A stretch of DNA of 64,000 nucleotides from Acorus gramineus (GCA_030737835.1 CM060850.1:23229774-23293773), one strand, 5' to 3'. Counted from the first letter of the stretch, positions 35,955 through 48,470 are shown. Translations and numbers: made by a program. The notes: generated from the letters alone by a model not told the origin.

Positions 35955-36308
35955 ATGTCGTCTCAAACACACTATGAGGACCTCCTGCCGACGATGGCAG
36001 AGAAGCTGGGGGCAGACGAGTTCGTGGCGGAGCTGTGCGAGGGGTTCAAGTTTTTGGCGGACCCGGAGAGGGGACTGATAACGTCGGAGAGTCTGAGGAG
36101 GAAGTCGGCCTTGCTTGGGATGGAAGAGATGACGGAGGAGGAGGCTGAGGCGATGGTGAGGGAAGGAGACCTCGACGGGGACTTGGCGCTGAACAGGACC
36201 GAGTTCTGCGTCTTGATGATCAGGCTCAGTCCGGGGATCATGGACCAGGCCCAGGCGTGGCTCGAGAAGGCCATCTATGATGAGCTTCAGCGCAACTCCT
36301 CCTCTTAA
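35955..36308 (+). CDS. Single-EF-hand calcium sensor, KIC/PBP1 type
   Basis: Intronless, 117 residues, GC-rich. It carries YEDLLPTMAEKLG, FVAELCEGF and ADPERGLITSESLRRKSALL, then the only canonical EF-hand loop (D72-E83, DLDGDLALNRTE), then EFCVLMIRLSP, in the same order as Arabidopsis KIC and PINOID-binding protein 1. Family knowledge: KIC binds the kinesin-like calmodulin-binding protein and lowers its microtubule binding in a Ca2+-dependent way in trichomes; PBP1 binds the PINOID kinase. ADPER-LIT-ESLRR favours KIC over PBP1. All loop ligands are present, so it should bind Ca2+. Start and stop are clear. Confidence 0.93.
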   Translation: MSSQTHYEDLLPTMAEKLGADEFVAELCEGFKFLADPERGLITSESLRRKSALLGMEEMTEEEAEAMVREGDLDGDLALNRTEFCVLMIRLSPGIMDQAQAWLEKAIYDELQRNSSS

Positions 36309-36385
36309 TTGATTACTTCACAAATTCTTCAGCTTCCATCATCATCTTGTGCATGCCCTTTGTTTTGTTTTCGTTGGATGCCTCC

Positions 36386-36396
36386 TAATAAAAGGC
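36386..36396 (+). terminator. Polyadenylation signal of the KIC-like gene
   Basis: An AATAAA-type hexamer in cctaataaaagg lies about 80 bp after the stop; another occurs at about 36498 (aaaataaaac). Confidence 0.5.
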
Positions 36397-36589
36397 CTCT
36401 GTGCGTTGTTGATTGCTTCTTATGCTTCACAAGTTCGTTCTGTTTGTTTGCAGGAATAATGTTCAGGTGTGTTTGTGTACATTGGAAAGTTAGAGAAAAA
36501 ATAAAACAATTTTCTTTTGACTATTGGAAAAGCTAGTGGTTGTCTATGCACAAATAAAATTAAAGAAAAAAAATTTCATCACCTTTACT

Positions 36590-38180
36590 CCCCTATTTTT
36601 CCTTAAAACTCTACTACACAAACCCCATTGTATAAGCTCCACTTATAGACTATATGAGGTGTCAAATTTTTATTGACCATCTAGTTGACTTCTAAAATAG
36701 ACAAAAAAGCAATGTACAGAATTATCCTTATTTACTTGCTGGTTTCTCCACCGTAACACCTCCCAAAAATTTCTTAACCGTTTTTTTGAAAACATTCATG
36801 AACTTAAAAAAATTATTCCGGCCGACCTGCTCATCTTCGACGAAAGGTGTCACCACCCGTGGATTCTCTTTGTTGTTTTCTATCATATGAGATGTGGTTC
36901 GATTATCATTTTAGTCCTCCTCCGGATTCCACATTTTTTACCTTCATATCAATTTTTTGATGAATGTAACTGACTTTTAACAAAACACTAAAATCAGATA
37001 AAAAAAGTTAGTTACATTTTGTGAATGTAACTTAGTTTCAAAATATATTGCACAAAAACTAAATTTTATTATTTTAAGGCATGTAAACATCAGTCATCAG
37101 TTGTATATTTCAAAAATCTTACAAAATATAATGCATAAATATTCATATTAGTTTGAAAATGTAACACAACCATATGCCAATATCACATCAAAACTCTATA
37201 AAATCCTCCAAAAAAAACATATCTAACATCAAATACCAGATTCAAACAAAAAATTGTAAACAAAAGCTAGATCAAAGACTGCCATATTTAATATCAAATA
37301 ACAAATTCAAGAAAAAAAATTTGTAATAAATGCAAAAACAAACAATAACAAACTCATTCCTGAATCGACAGAAATTGAAAACGATAGTCAAATCAATCAA
37401 TTGCACAAAAATTTAGTTATATTTGTGAATGTAACTAACTTTTACAACATATTCATATAGCAAATCAGTTACATTCATAAATATAACTAACTTACAAAAA
37501 AGTGTATAAATATACAAATTAGTTTGGATGTAACTATCTTTTGAAAAATAATGCATATAAGTCTAATAATAAAAATATGTATATGTAACTGACATTTAAA
37601 TATTAAACAACAACATTCCATATTCAAACTTCAACATCAAATGTTAAACAACTGATATGCCACATAGAAACCACGTTTGATATAAAAAACAACCAGAATT
37701 AACATAAAATGAAATAATTGAAAAAAGATACAATAAATAAACACCACACTTGAATTGACAGACATTTCAATGGTAGCCAAATTGATTAATTTTATTTTTT
37801 GATTAGATAAGACTAAAAAGACATCCAAAATATCAAATCCGGCCGATGTTCAATAGACTTTACATAAAAAAATCTGAAATTTTACCACAGTAATGAAGCA
37901 AATTATTCAATTATGAAAGCACGATTTAATTGTGATAAGTCAAAAAAAAAGAAGGAAAAAAAACACAATTGAATGCTCCCTTAACCACGATTTAATTGTG
38001 ATGAGTTAAAAAAAAAAAAAAAACACAATTGTTTCCCCCCCCCCCAACCGTCCACCATTAATTAAGCTGGGAAGTTACCCAAACTCACCTAGGGGTATAA
38101 TCGGTAATTCAATCTATGTCACTTCATGGGGCTTATGAGGGGGATATGAAATGGGGCTTGTGAATCATTTTCCTTTTTCT
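36590..38180. mobile_element. Candidate non-autonomous TIR element, about 1.6 kb
   Basis: Left end region cacaaaccccattgtataag pairs with the complement of the right end aaatggggcttgtgaatc; outer parts (tttttccttaaaa and ttttcctttttc) also pair loosely. The inside is AT-rich and repeats gtgaatgtaact / agttacattc many times (36960-37580). No transposase and no clear target duplication, so the call is tentative. Confidence 0.4.
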
Positions 38181-38189
38181 TATTATGGA

Positions 38190-39045
38190 AAATCAATCTA
38201 GCTTCCTGGAAACTTATGAAAATAAAAAAAAGTTCATGTAAAATTGGTAAATTCCTCTAGGTCCCTATCTTATTAGATAATATTTATTTTAGTCCCTATA
38301 ACTAACCAGATGTGTAGTAACCTTAACCATGCAATGTAAATTACTATTATACCCTTTTAAATTTTATTTTCTTTGTTGAAAAAAATCGATGTAACTCCTT
38401 GAAAACTTAGGCAAATTGAAAAAAGTCCATGTGAAATTTAAAAATCGTCTTAACTCCCTGAAATCTTCTTAAAATCACAAAAAATCCATGTGATTATCTA
38501 AAAATATATACTGATTTATTTAAATTTTATTAAACAAATTATAATTTTATAATCAAGGTGTTATTCTTTTTATTGCTAGTAATTTTGAGTTAAGAATGTA
38601 CTATAGAATTTTGATTGGATTTTTAAATTGTTTTCTCTACTGATTTTGTAATGGAGTTGATGAAGCTGTGATTTTTTTTGTTCAATCTCTGTAATGAGAT
38701 TAAGGAGGTGAAAATGTTGAAAAATGCCTCAATTTTATAGATCAAATGAGGTTTGATCAATTTTTTTTACAGATAAGGATGACATTTCAGGAGATGGGGA
38801 TGTTGAAAAATGACGGGGGTATTTTTGTCTTACAAAAGAACTAAATCTTATTTAATAAAGTTTGTAGGGACTGAATTTAATTTTAGTAAAGTTCTGAGGA
38901 CTTATTTCAATATACTCTTGACCAGGGGACTAAATTCGTTAACCATACATACTTTATGGGGACCTAGAATGATTTTCTTATTTTAGAGGGATATTTTTTT
39001 TATTTTAAGAAGATTTAAGGGAGTTAAGAAGATTTTTCCCTTCTT
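38190..39045. mobile_element. Mutator-like non-autonomous element, tentative
   Basis: The left end (gaaaatcaatctagcttcct, then gaaaataaaaaaaagttcat and cctctaggtccct) matches the complement of the right end (ggacctagaatgattttc, then ttttttttattttaagaag and aagatttttccc). The subterminal unit 'taactccttgaaaactta... aaaaagtccatgtg' recurs at 38385-38520. The target duplication is uncertain. Non-coding. Confidence 0.5.
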
Positions 39046-39480
39046 CTTATTGGGAAAGATGGAAAAAAAAATTCCTTTATGAAGAAATTGAGAAAAAGTG
39101 GTAAAAATTATTTTACCATTTTCCACCACATACACAAATACCATGGAAATTTATCAGATGGAAAATAGTTTACTTTCCACCACTTTTCCTTTGACCCAAA
39201 TTTCATCATTTTCCCTTCTAATTTGTGCATAAACACACTCTCAATACAAACCCGATTTCTTCAGTGCTCGTGTGCATGATAAAAAAAAAATAATATATGA
39301 TTAATTTTTTGCTTAATTTTATTTTTGAATGAGAGTTTTATTGTATTCTAGAAGTGTTTTTGTTTATTTAGACTCTTTAACAAACTTAATATTCTGAGTG
39401 GAGACGAATAACACTTTATGGAGAACGTATTTCGTGCCTCAAAACTCCATATCGTCTTCTATAATTGTCAAAGTTCTTCA
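39046..39480. other. Spacer, nothing recognised
   Basis: AT-rich DNA without supported features. Confidence 0.4.
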
Positions 39481-39888
39481 ACACTGTTTGGTAGCAACAT
39501 AAGAGACTCTGGAATAGTTAGATAACTATTCCAGTACAGATAAGTTTTTTTTTTTTTTGTATTTTTTAGTTATTCTTATTGAAAAACGTAATAATAAAGT
39601 TTTTGTTATTTAGTTAACCAGAGATAAGTTGTGAATAAAATATAAATAAGATGTAAATAAGAATTTATAAGAGGTGAAAAAATATTTTAAGTTTATAAGA
39701 GGTGAAGATAAGTGATTTGACATGCCCCCCCCCCCCCCCCCCCCAAAAAAAAAAAAAAAAATAATATAATAGATTGGACGGAGTAACATAATTTGAAGGG
39801 AGAGATGGAATATCAATGTTAGTTTATTCCCACTTGTTTTGACATAACCTACTTACTCATTACTCATTGCAAACAAACTGTTTTTAGG
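39481..39888. mobile_element. MITE family A, copy 2
   Basis: Starts acactgtttggtagcaacataag and ends gcaaacaaactgttt. Inside: tattcttattgaaaaacg, taataataaagtttttgttat, gtgaataaaatat. A C20/A17 homopolymer block (39725-39761) interrupts the usual gacagtgggcccat region. Confidence 0.6.
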
Positions 39889-39999
39889 CTTATCCCCCCT
39901 ATTTTACTTTAGGGGGCCGATATTTCCACCCCGTCAAATATTCACCCCACCCCGTTTTCATTCCCACCCGAACACTTTTCTGCATGCTGTGACCCAACC

Positions 40000-40478
40000 C
40001 TAAGCCAGTCAATTATCCGAAAAAATCAGAATCTGATCCGAATCCATATCCGAAAAATCAGAAATATTCGATATTCGAAGATCCGGAGTGCAAATATGAA
40101 TATCAGTCTATTCGATTCGAAAAATATTTGTATCCGACATATATTATAAATATATATTTTTTTTTATTATATATTGCCGATATTGTTATCTTGTATGATT
40201 AATCACAATGATAATATATTATAATACTATTAAATTTTCAATATATGATATCTAAAATAGATAATAAGCATTAAAATCTTAATTTTAATTTTAATGTCTT
40301 TCTCTAAAATAACACTTGATTATCTAAATTAATGTTAATATTCAAACATGTCAATTATCCAAAAAAATATCCGTATTCGAAGGGAACCGAATCCAAAAAT
40401 TGATATCCGTATCCAAATCCGAAAGTTAGGATATGGATATTAACATATCCGATACATATCCGTCTGATTAACAGGCTA
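40000..40478. mobile_element. hAT MITE with ATCCGA repeats, sister of 33236-33798
   Basis: The ends taagccagtcaattatccga and gattaacaggcta are imperfect inverted repeats. Flanks acccaacc (39992-39999) and atccaacc (40479-40486) form an 8-bp duplication with one change. Internal tatccg/ggatat repeats are as in the sister element. Confidence 0.7.
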
Positions 40479-40770
40479 ATCCAACCCCATAATATAAACA
40501 TAATTTTATATTTTGCAACCCCAACTCAGCCATTTTAGAAAGCCCTCTCTCCCTTTTTGTGCTCCATCCCTTTTGTTGATCTCACTCTCCATTTTGCTCC
40601 CCCTCCACTTCCAACCTCCGATTCATCCATTGTCGTCAATCACTCTGTCTTGTTAATGTATATATCGAAACTTTAAACCATTTTTGTTCTTGCGAACTCT
40701 TTTTTTGAACGATTTTAACTTTAGTTTTATGAATACCAATTTTTATATTTAAAATGATTCATTTCTAAAT

Positions 40771-40848
40771 TGTAACGCCCCAGGATCCACGACTCTATTA
40801 TGAAGCATGAAATCCGGTTGTATTGACTTAATTCCTCAAATCTCATAG

Positions 40849-40938
<90 letters not shown>

Positions 40939-43296
40939 CATCCAGATAACATAAGAATACATCACCATAATTATACATATATTGTCAAGGCTAAAATTCA
41001 ATACCAATTCAATATACATCTGGAACAACTGAATTTTTTTATATATATCCACACTATCATACATATGGGTCCTCTACATGCCAAAGAAATGACCAACACC
41101 TTCTACACAAGTCTAGTGCTCCGAAAATCATTATCTTGATCGCTACTACACGAGATCCATCAATCTAAGCCCTTAACCTGAAAAGGGGAAATAATGAGGG
41201 GTGAGCAACCACACGCTCAGTGAATAGACTATCATTATCCCGTTAGTATAGTTGTATTCAAAATATCATAATCATAATATGCCCACACAGGCATGCAACA
41301 TATCAAAATAGTAAATATACAAAAGGCCACCAAGACATGCAATAATACATATATACAATCCTATCCAACATGATGCATGCAACACCACGAACACGCATGT
41401 TCGTCTTCGCAGCACCTAGCTCGCGAGGCCTTTCACAGGCATGGCCACGTAGACATAGACATAACCACAAAAACTTGGGTCCTACGTTCTCGGACCTGGC
41501 CACGTAGACGTACGCCCACCTAGACGTTGGCCACCAAGACCGAGCCACCTAGACGGAATGTATGCATTTGCTAATTTACTACATCTTCAAACCATAAAAA
41601 GACAGAGCATGTACGATCTCAAAATACAAATTATAATGATGCATATATCACCAAAAGCATGCTCATATTTTTATATCAAAACTAGCAGTCATATTCCATA
41701 AAATAAGTTGGTCCTAACATGAATACATAATATATTCTTTGAAATCTACATATGAGACTCAAGTCCACTCACCTCTAGTCCACGCAATACAAACCGATGC
41801 ACGTGCATGAACACCACACACTTGCACATGAAATACCTAACATAACAATTATGCAATAATAAATAAAAAATCATTTAATCACGACCCAAACAACTGACAA
41901 GCAACTTACAACAACACTAGGCCCATTAATCCCAAAAGCCCATACCTAATAGACCTACAATCCACAACTCATCTTAAAGATCTAACCAAAATCCCAACTC
42001 CAAATAAATATTAAAGTATTCATATACTTACAATGATCAGATAATCAGTATCCATTTAATTCATAAGGCCCACATAATCGATCAATCATCGAATAAATAT
42101 TTAGAAAAATAATTCACCACAACTCCAATGATCCACTAAGGCTCCACTACAACTCCAATGATCTAAATAACTCAATCCAATAAATTTACATCCAAATAAC
42201 AATAATATCCAATTAATATTCATTGATCCCACAAAACCAAATTATCGATTTAAGAACAAATTTGAGTCACCGAGATCAACAAAATCATCAAAACCCACAA
42301 ATTAAATTATACTCATTAAACATCCATTTGGGATCCCTTTAATCTCCAAAATTCATCAAACTTGGTCATGAAGCTAAATATTTGAATTCTAAGAAATTGC
42401 ATAGAAATTTTTGAAAAATCATAACTTTCTACCCGTAACTCCAAATTGAACGATTCATGATTCATTGGAAAGATCTTTTCGAAACCTATTTCTGTTAGTG
42501 AAATACATTTTTCCCAGAAACGATCCCTTCAAGGTCAAAAACACGATTTAATGATCAGGTATACAATCAACCCGAAAATAACCCTTAAATCCCAAAACCA
42601 AATCCTTCGAGATCCATTGAAATCTAATAAAAACATCATCTATTTAAAATCAATCAAACCCTAACCCTAATCCATCAACCTTCTTCCCCAAATAATCGAT
42701 TGACACAATCATCTTCTAACAAAAATAAATTGAAACACTAAACAATAAAAATCAATAGAGAAAGATTTCTCACCTTGTGGTGCTCGACGGGTAGAGTTAG
42801 GTCATCACCACCCTTCATGCCTCATGAGAAATCTGATGCAAACCCTAACCCAAAACGTGTTATATAAAAGGGGTTTTTACCAAATTACAAAACGACCCCT
42901 CAAGTATTCCGGGTTTACAACGAGGTCCTTATCTGATTTACAAAAAGATCCATGTATGATTTACAGACAAGTCCCAGAATGCTATTAAAAGATTTTATGG
43001 ATTCGCAACTAGATCCCTGGGCCAAATAACTTTACACAAAATCCAAAAAAACTAATTTCCCAAACTCCGAATCTCACCAATTTTCAACCAAAGTATCTTG
43101 AGACTATAAAGATCTCTGAAAAAATACAAAATAAATATTTCAAGATTGATTTATAATTATCAAAATTATAAATCAAATTAGACCCATTTGAGCCCACCGC
43201 CAAATCTAAAAAATGAAATAATTAAATTTCAATCTAAAATTTTCATTATATATATTTAATATAAATATATAAGGCTAAAAATACAGAGACGTTACA
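40771..43296 (-). mobile_element. Solo LTR of a large (Gypsy-type) retrotransposon, 2.5 kb
   Basis: The block begins TGTAACGCC and ends ACGTTACA (TG...CA) and is flanked by a perfect 5-bp duplication TAAAT (40766-40770 and 43297-43301). No internal coding region or second LTR exists, so recombination between LTRs probably removed the rest. Read on -, a TATA-like tttatataac at about 42861-42870 is followed by a leader. Length and end sequence resemble chromovirus-type (Tekay/Del-like) LTRs; the family is an inference. Fossil. Confidence 0.75.
40849..40936. repeat. (TA)n microsatellite, about 44 units
   Basis: Uninterrupted alternating TA inside the solo LTR. It produces false open frames of repeated Tyr-Ile on -. 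Confidence 0.97.
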
Positions 43297-43399
43297 TAAA
43301 TATTGTTTGATTGTGAATGATTTCTAACTTTTGTTGGTTATCTCGGGGGAATGTGTTTGTTCAGTTAATGAATGAAAATTTGGAAGTTTCTTTTGACCA

Positions 43400-43625
43400 G
43401 TTTGACAGACCAACCGTCGAATCTATGTTAACATGTTCGATAACTCAACTATCAAATCAGTGTAAACTGCGACGACAAGAGTCCTGTCGAACTACTCACA
43501 AAATGAGTTTCAGGCTCATTTGATCTATTCGACTGACCGATTGTCGAATCTATGTAAATAAGTTTGACAGATTTACTGTCGAACTAGTGCTAAAATGCAT
43601 GACAAGAGAACTGTCAACATGGAGA
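43400..43625. repeat. Interspersed GAC-N10-TGTCGA repeat
   Basis: At least five variants, gacagaccaaccgtcgaatc, gacaagagtcctgtcgaac, gactgaccgattgtcgaatc, gacagatttactgtcgaact and gacaagagaactgtcaac, are spaced roughly 34-60 bp apart. They resemble the array at 46380-46640. Non-coding. Confidence 0.65.
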
Positions 43626-43944
43626 TGAAAGAGGGTGGGGTTTAACATTTTTAAAGCATGTGAGATATATAATTTTATTAATATTTAAAGGGGTATGATG
43701 GATATCTGACGGGGTGGTAATAGAGCCCCCCTTCACTTTATTCTTCCCTTTTTCCTCTACCTAAACAGGACATAAAAGTATCAACTTTTGATGAAAACAA
43801 AAAATAATTTTTAATTATAAAAAATAGTTTAGATTTCTTAACAAATATAGGTTCTGAAATGTTATTTTTCAAAAAATGTTTTAAATGAATTCATAATTAT
43901 CATTACAAAATGCAGAGTCCATTTGAGCCACATTTCATTTTTAC

Positions 43945-44040
43945 CTCATGTTGGTAGCCTTAATGGCATTTGTGGCTGCTTCTGGGTCGTCAAACTGGAC
44001 AAATGCAAAATTCCTTCGAATCCGAACATACAAAAATCTT
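43945..44040 (-). pseudogene. Exon fragment of an SR splicing factor (RS31/RS40-type RRM2)
   Basis: On - the frame reads YVRIRRNFAFVQFDDPEAA then TNAIKATNM, matching the second RRM of plant RS-type SR proteins (VRIRRNFAFVQ is nearly invariant there). The coding match stops exactly at cATGAG|GTAAAA, a good splice donor (43945/43944). No neighbouring exon, RS domain or promoter is seen on either side, so this is a captured or left-over exon, not a gene. Its frame is still open. Confidence 0.8.
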
Positions 44041-44159
44041 TCCGTATTATGAAAAATGTCATTCAATATAAGTCTTCTGGTAGTGTTGTTATCAGTTTTT
44101 TTTTTTTTTTTTCGAACCAATTCCAGACTCATGTACACTTATCTTAATAAGGTATGTAT

Positions 44160-45779
44160 CTAGTTAAAATATTCTTACATTTTCTATAAATGGATTCATA
44201 TATTATGTGAATGCATATGCATGGTTAGATGATGATACTATTTTTTTTAAAAATAGTGTTGGAAAATGGACTATAACCTAACATTATTCATTCTGATACT
44301 TATTGGATCAAAGTTTATCACAAGGAAAATCTATTTTACATTCCCAAATGCAAACCTCATGCCTTTTTTTTTTTTAAATCATATACATATCTAATGAGAT
44401 ATATATATTTTTATAAAATATGAAATATATATTTTAATAAATTGAATGATATCATTTATCTATAATGTGAAAAATTTCTAACGAGGAATATAACTCGATA
44501 CAATAGTAGAGGAGATTAACGAGAAATATAGTATTGTAATTTAGACTATAAAAATGATTGAGTATAACATAGCTCTTATCACAACAGTGTATTAGTGGGT
44601 CTCATGTTCGGTTCTATTGTAGCGCCATCACTTTGGATGACGAGGTCCACGCTCACCTTGCTAATTAAAAGAAAACAATTTGATAAGGAATTTAGGATAT
44701 TGTCACGAATAGTCTCTCTGTAGCCCCAATTTTAATCTAGACATAGTTTAAGAACTTGTAAAATTATCCGTCTTGGGTTGGGTCGGCCCGTTAGCGACAT
44801 GTCGGGCCGGGCTGATAGGTCACCCATGGCCTAGCAGGTCAACCCATCTTTTAAAGAAACATTTTTTTTTCCTTAATAATATACACACAAAATATATATA
44901 AACGATATTACATGTACAAATATACACACAAAGATATTACATATACTTGATATAACAATGAAATGATACATTTTATCAATATATTATATGTTGTATCTAT
45001 CATGGATTGTCGTGACTAACGTAAAATATGACCCATATACTCTTTAACATTTCATATCGTGCCGTGTTATATTGGTTTCTTAATGTGTCATGCCTTATAT
45101 GATACAGTGTTGGCCTGTCCGTTTTACACTCCTGCCTACTAGGAATCCGAATGTCACACACAGAGAACAGAAAAGCAAGCTATAACTATCATGTCCAATA
45201 CCAACAGCCAATTAAGCAAGCAATATTTCAATTCTTCGTGAGAATATGTTAGAAACTCAGATTTTGTTACTGAAGGTATACTCGATCAAAACTGAGTTTC
45301 GTGTTTCACTGATTATTTGAAGTTGAAACCCATGGGATTATGTATTTCTCGTTAAGGAGATTTAACATATTATATTTGCATTCTCATTCAACATCTTTTC
45401 CGAAGGAACGAGAAATTAGATCCAAAATATTTCAAAATTATGATGAATATGTGTTCTTGGTGATTGCGGAAAAAAGATTAGATTACTCCTAAATGGGAAG
45501 ATGTAAAAAAAATGGGCGTTGTTACACTAATTTTTTTTACAGTCCTATGTACCTTATTAGAAATCCAATAAATCATATACCTCATTAAATAATATATATA
45601 CATCATTAAAAAAATTTACACTTATTAAAAATGAGTTCATTCAACTCGAAATGGAACAATATATACTTTTATCAAAACATATACTTCATTAAATAATGTT
45701 TACTATTTTTAAAAAATTAAAAACATATGTGATCTGAGTTTTAATTTGTAAAAATGACTGAAACTGAGGTATTCCAAAA
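44160..45779. other. AT-rich spacer with a small GGGTC-type remnant
   Basis: At 44775-44850 gggttgggtcggcccg and tcgggccgggctgatagg resemble the subterminal motifs of hAT-type repeats. Otherwise no feature is supported. Confidence 0.4.
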
Positions 45780-46379
45780 AATTGTGGTGGGGATATATAA
45801 GCTAGAATTGGTTTATAAGTTGGGCCCTATTGGGCACCCTATTTTTGTAAAGAGGGGAGGACCTAAATTGTAATGGGTTCGGCCCACAAACACATCATGG
45901 GTAAATTTTTATTTTTGCCAAAATTTATTTCAAATTTTGGTCCATAGTATTTTATATTCCAAAATTTAGTATCTATACTTATTGGGTCCGGCTATTTGCA
46001 CCTCTATTTTTGCTCTCCACACCCAAAATGAATGGGTCAAGAATAAAAGATCTGTTTATTACCATATTCTTTACACACCCACAGGTAGACTGTGAGGAGA
46101 GGACGCGGCAGAAGTCTCGGCGGGGCACATTGGGCTCAAGGTACTTGGAGGTGTTACGATATGCAAGGCTCGAAGATACTAGGAGGTGTTACGGCATGTC
46201 AAACTCGGAAGTGTTATGGCACGGTGTATGATTTTTATTTTTATATGTTTCAAATGTGAATGAATAAAAACACAATCAATCGTATAGGTAAATCTGAATT
46301 TTTGACTGCCAAATTTGAATTTGACAAGACTGGATGCTTTGACACTGCAATTGTCGCTGGATGCTATACTTGCAGACAT

Positions 46380-46640
46380 TGAAATTGTCGATATAATCAG
46401 ATTTTGTAGACACTGAATCTGTCAACGAGTTCCCAGAAATAAAGCCAAGTGATTTCTGAACCCAGTGACATTGGAACTGTCAACTGATTTAGATTTTGTT
46501 GACATTGAATCTATCGATGAGATAATAGAAATAAAGTTAAATGATTTCTGAACTTTGTAGACACTGGAACTGTCGACAGAGTTAGAACTCGTAGACACTA
46601 GATATGCCGACGAGATTACAGAAACAAAGTCAAATGATTC
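46380..46640. repeat. Tandem array, 45-bp unit in about 91-bp pairs
   Basis: Units such as gacactgaatctgtcaacgag, gacattggaactgtcaactg, gacattgaatctatcgatga and gacactggaactgtcgacag alternate with agaaataaagtcaaatgat-type spacers at 46437, 46528 and 46619. The GAC...GTCGA core is shared with 43400-43625. Confidence 0.8.
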
Positions 46641-46871
46641 TTGGAGGGGACATGAGCTATTACCATAAAAATGAACACAATAAAGAGGGAGGCGAGGGAG
46701 ACGGTCAATTTGTTTTTTTTTCTTTCTTTCTTTCTTAGATTTGGAGGGAATCACAAATGAAATGTTAATGATTTTTTCTGAAATGATCGACACATGGGAT
46801 GTCTACAATATGCAAAATCGTCGACACTGGTAGTGTCTATGAGTGCAGAATAAGACCGATTTGTTCGCATC

Positions 46872-47102
46872 TTAAATTCCATCCCCCTCCCCAACCTTGT
46901 CTCCACCTACGCTCACCACTCCCTCCACGACGATGAATTCTTTGGTTGGTGAGAACTTAAAGGACTGAAGGTTGTAGTTGGCGGAGGTGGTGGTGGAGGA
47001 GAAGTAGACGGTGGCGGTGGTGAAGCGGGGGAGGCTGTTGAAGGAGGAGGAGGTGTAGAGCTTTGTGAGTTTGATGAAGGAGGAGGTCATGGTGGCTACC
47101 AT
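46872..47102 (-). CDS. Small hypothetical frame inside the TIR element
   Basis: 76 codons from an ATG: MVATMTSSFIKLTKLYTSSS, then SFNSLPRFTTATVYFSS, then FSPTKEFIVVEGVVSVGG. Ser/Thr-rich with a basic start, so it looks a little like an organelle targeting peptide, but I recognise no family. GC-rich against AT-rich surroundings and located in a mobile element, so a captured gene fragment or chance frame is more likely than a working gene. Confidence 0.25.
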   Translation of the reverse strand: MVATMTSSFIKLTKLYTSSSFNSLPRFTTATVYFSSTTTSANYNLQSFKFSPTKEFIVVEGVVSVGGDKVGEGDGI

Positions 47103-48030
47103 GGCTGATGGGGTTTTTGGGTTTCAAAGGGATGGATTGAAGGGGGTGTGCATTGAAAACCCTATGTCTATTTAAATATGGGGGTGCTGAAAAAATATAC
47201 CTTACTTGGGTTGAGTGTGAAAAGAATTTGGTGTGTCAAGCAAAGATAAGGATGCAAATAGCCAAACACATACTTATATGGGGTCAGATCCTATTATGAC
47301 CGTGAAGAGTTTGGATGAAATGTTTCAAAATTTTGGTCCATAGAATTTTAATTTTCCAAGATATTTTTGGTGTGTCTACAATTATTTGAGGTCAGATCAT
47401 ATTACGACCATTGCATTTTGGATGAAAGGCTCAGAAATTTTCCGGTCCATGGTATTTTAATTTTTTGCATAATCTTTTTGGGTCTCCATACAAGACCCTT
47501 AAATTTTGCATTTTCAGATTATTGAATCTTTCATTGTAGTATACATCCCAGTCCTTAGGGTTTGCCTCCAGAAAAAATTACGAGTCCTTAATAATTTTGT
47601 TAGTAGTATAGAAACACAGTCAATTAGTTGTCCCTTTGACATAAAATGCTATTATCACTGATCAGAATACAGGATTGAGCGGGGCACTCTACTTTTATGA
47701 ATGGAGGAAGACCTACATTGTGGTAGGTTTAGCCCATGAACGTATCGCGTGTGTCCCGCTTTCGAGCCCAAACAAATTTATATTTTTTGAAAAAAGTTAT
47801 TCAGAAATTGGTCCATAGTATTTTAATCTTCCTTTGTTTTTCTGTCTCTACAATTATTTTGAGTCGATCTATACAGTTAATAGCTTGGGTGAAAGGCAAC
47901 AAAATTTTGGTCCATAGTATTTTAATCTTCCATATATTTTTTTGGGTTTCTAGTTAAAGCCCCTATTCTCTTCTCTGCACTTTCAAATTATCAAGTCATC
48001 CATTTGTAGCATACATTCCGGTTCTTTAGT

Positions 48031-48470
48031 ACTTATTTAGATAGGGACATAAGTTATTTATGGGTTTATACATTTTCTAGGAATATATAATTTTATCAAT
48101 AGAATATGTGATTTTCTATTTGGTTATGTTTTTTTGTTATTCTCATTGGAAAACATAATAATAAAGGTTGAGATGTTTGATTGATGAAGAATAAAATGTG
48201 AATAAGATGTAAAAAATTGATTTGACATATGAGCTTTATTAATGTACAAATAGATGATGACATGTGCTTTAATGTGATGACATGTTGATTGACAGGTGGG
48301 TCCCCTTATACCAATGGAAGAATAACACAATTTCAAGAAGGATCAGAAATACAAATATCAGTTTATTATTACCTAATTCTGCATAGTTATATTAATTTAT
48401 TCTCTCCACCTAAACACCTTTTTTTTTATTCTCATCTATTCCTCCCATATTTCTCTACCCAAACACCGCA
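48031..48470. mobile_element. MITE family A, copy 3
   Basis: Starts acttatttagatagggacat and ends ctacccaaacaccgc. Inside: tggttatgtttttttgtta, ataataaaggttgagatgtt, gtgaataagatgt, gattgacaggtgggtcccc. Confidence 0.65.

Larger units (their letters stand above)
45990..47263. mobile_element. Non-autonomous TIR element, 1.27 kb, unclassified
   Basis: Ends ggctatttgcacctctattt and the complement of aagataaggatgcaaatagcc pair over 25 or so bp. The element interrupts copy 1 of the surrounding repeat. It holds a 45-bp tandem array and a GC-rich block with a 76-residue frame on - (46872-47102). A partial relative lies at 62217-62500. The target duplication is unclear. Confidence 0.6.

Noticed and set aside
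40727-41064. Frames on - with long Tyr-Ile runs
   Set aside because: Translation of the (TA)n microsatellite.
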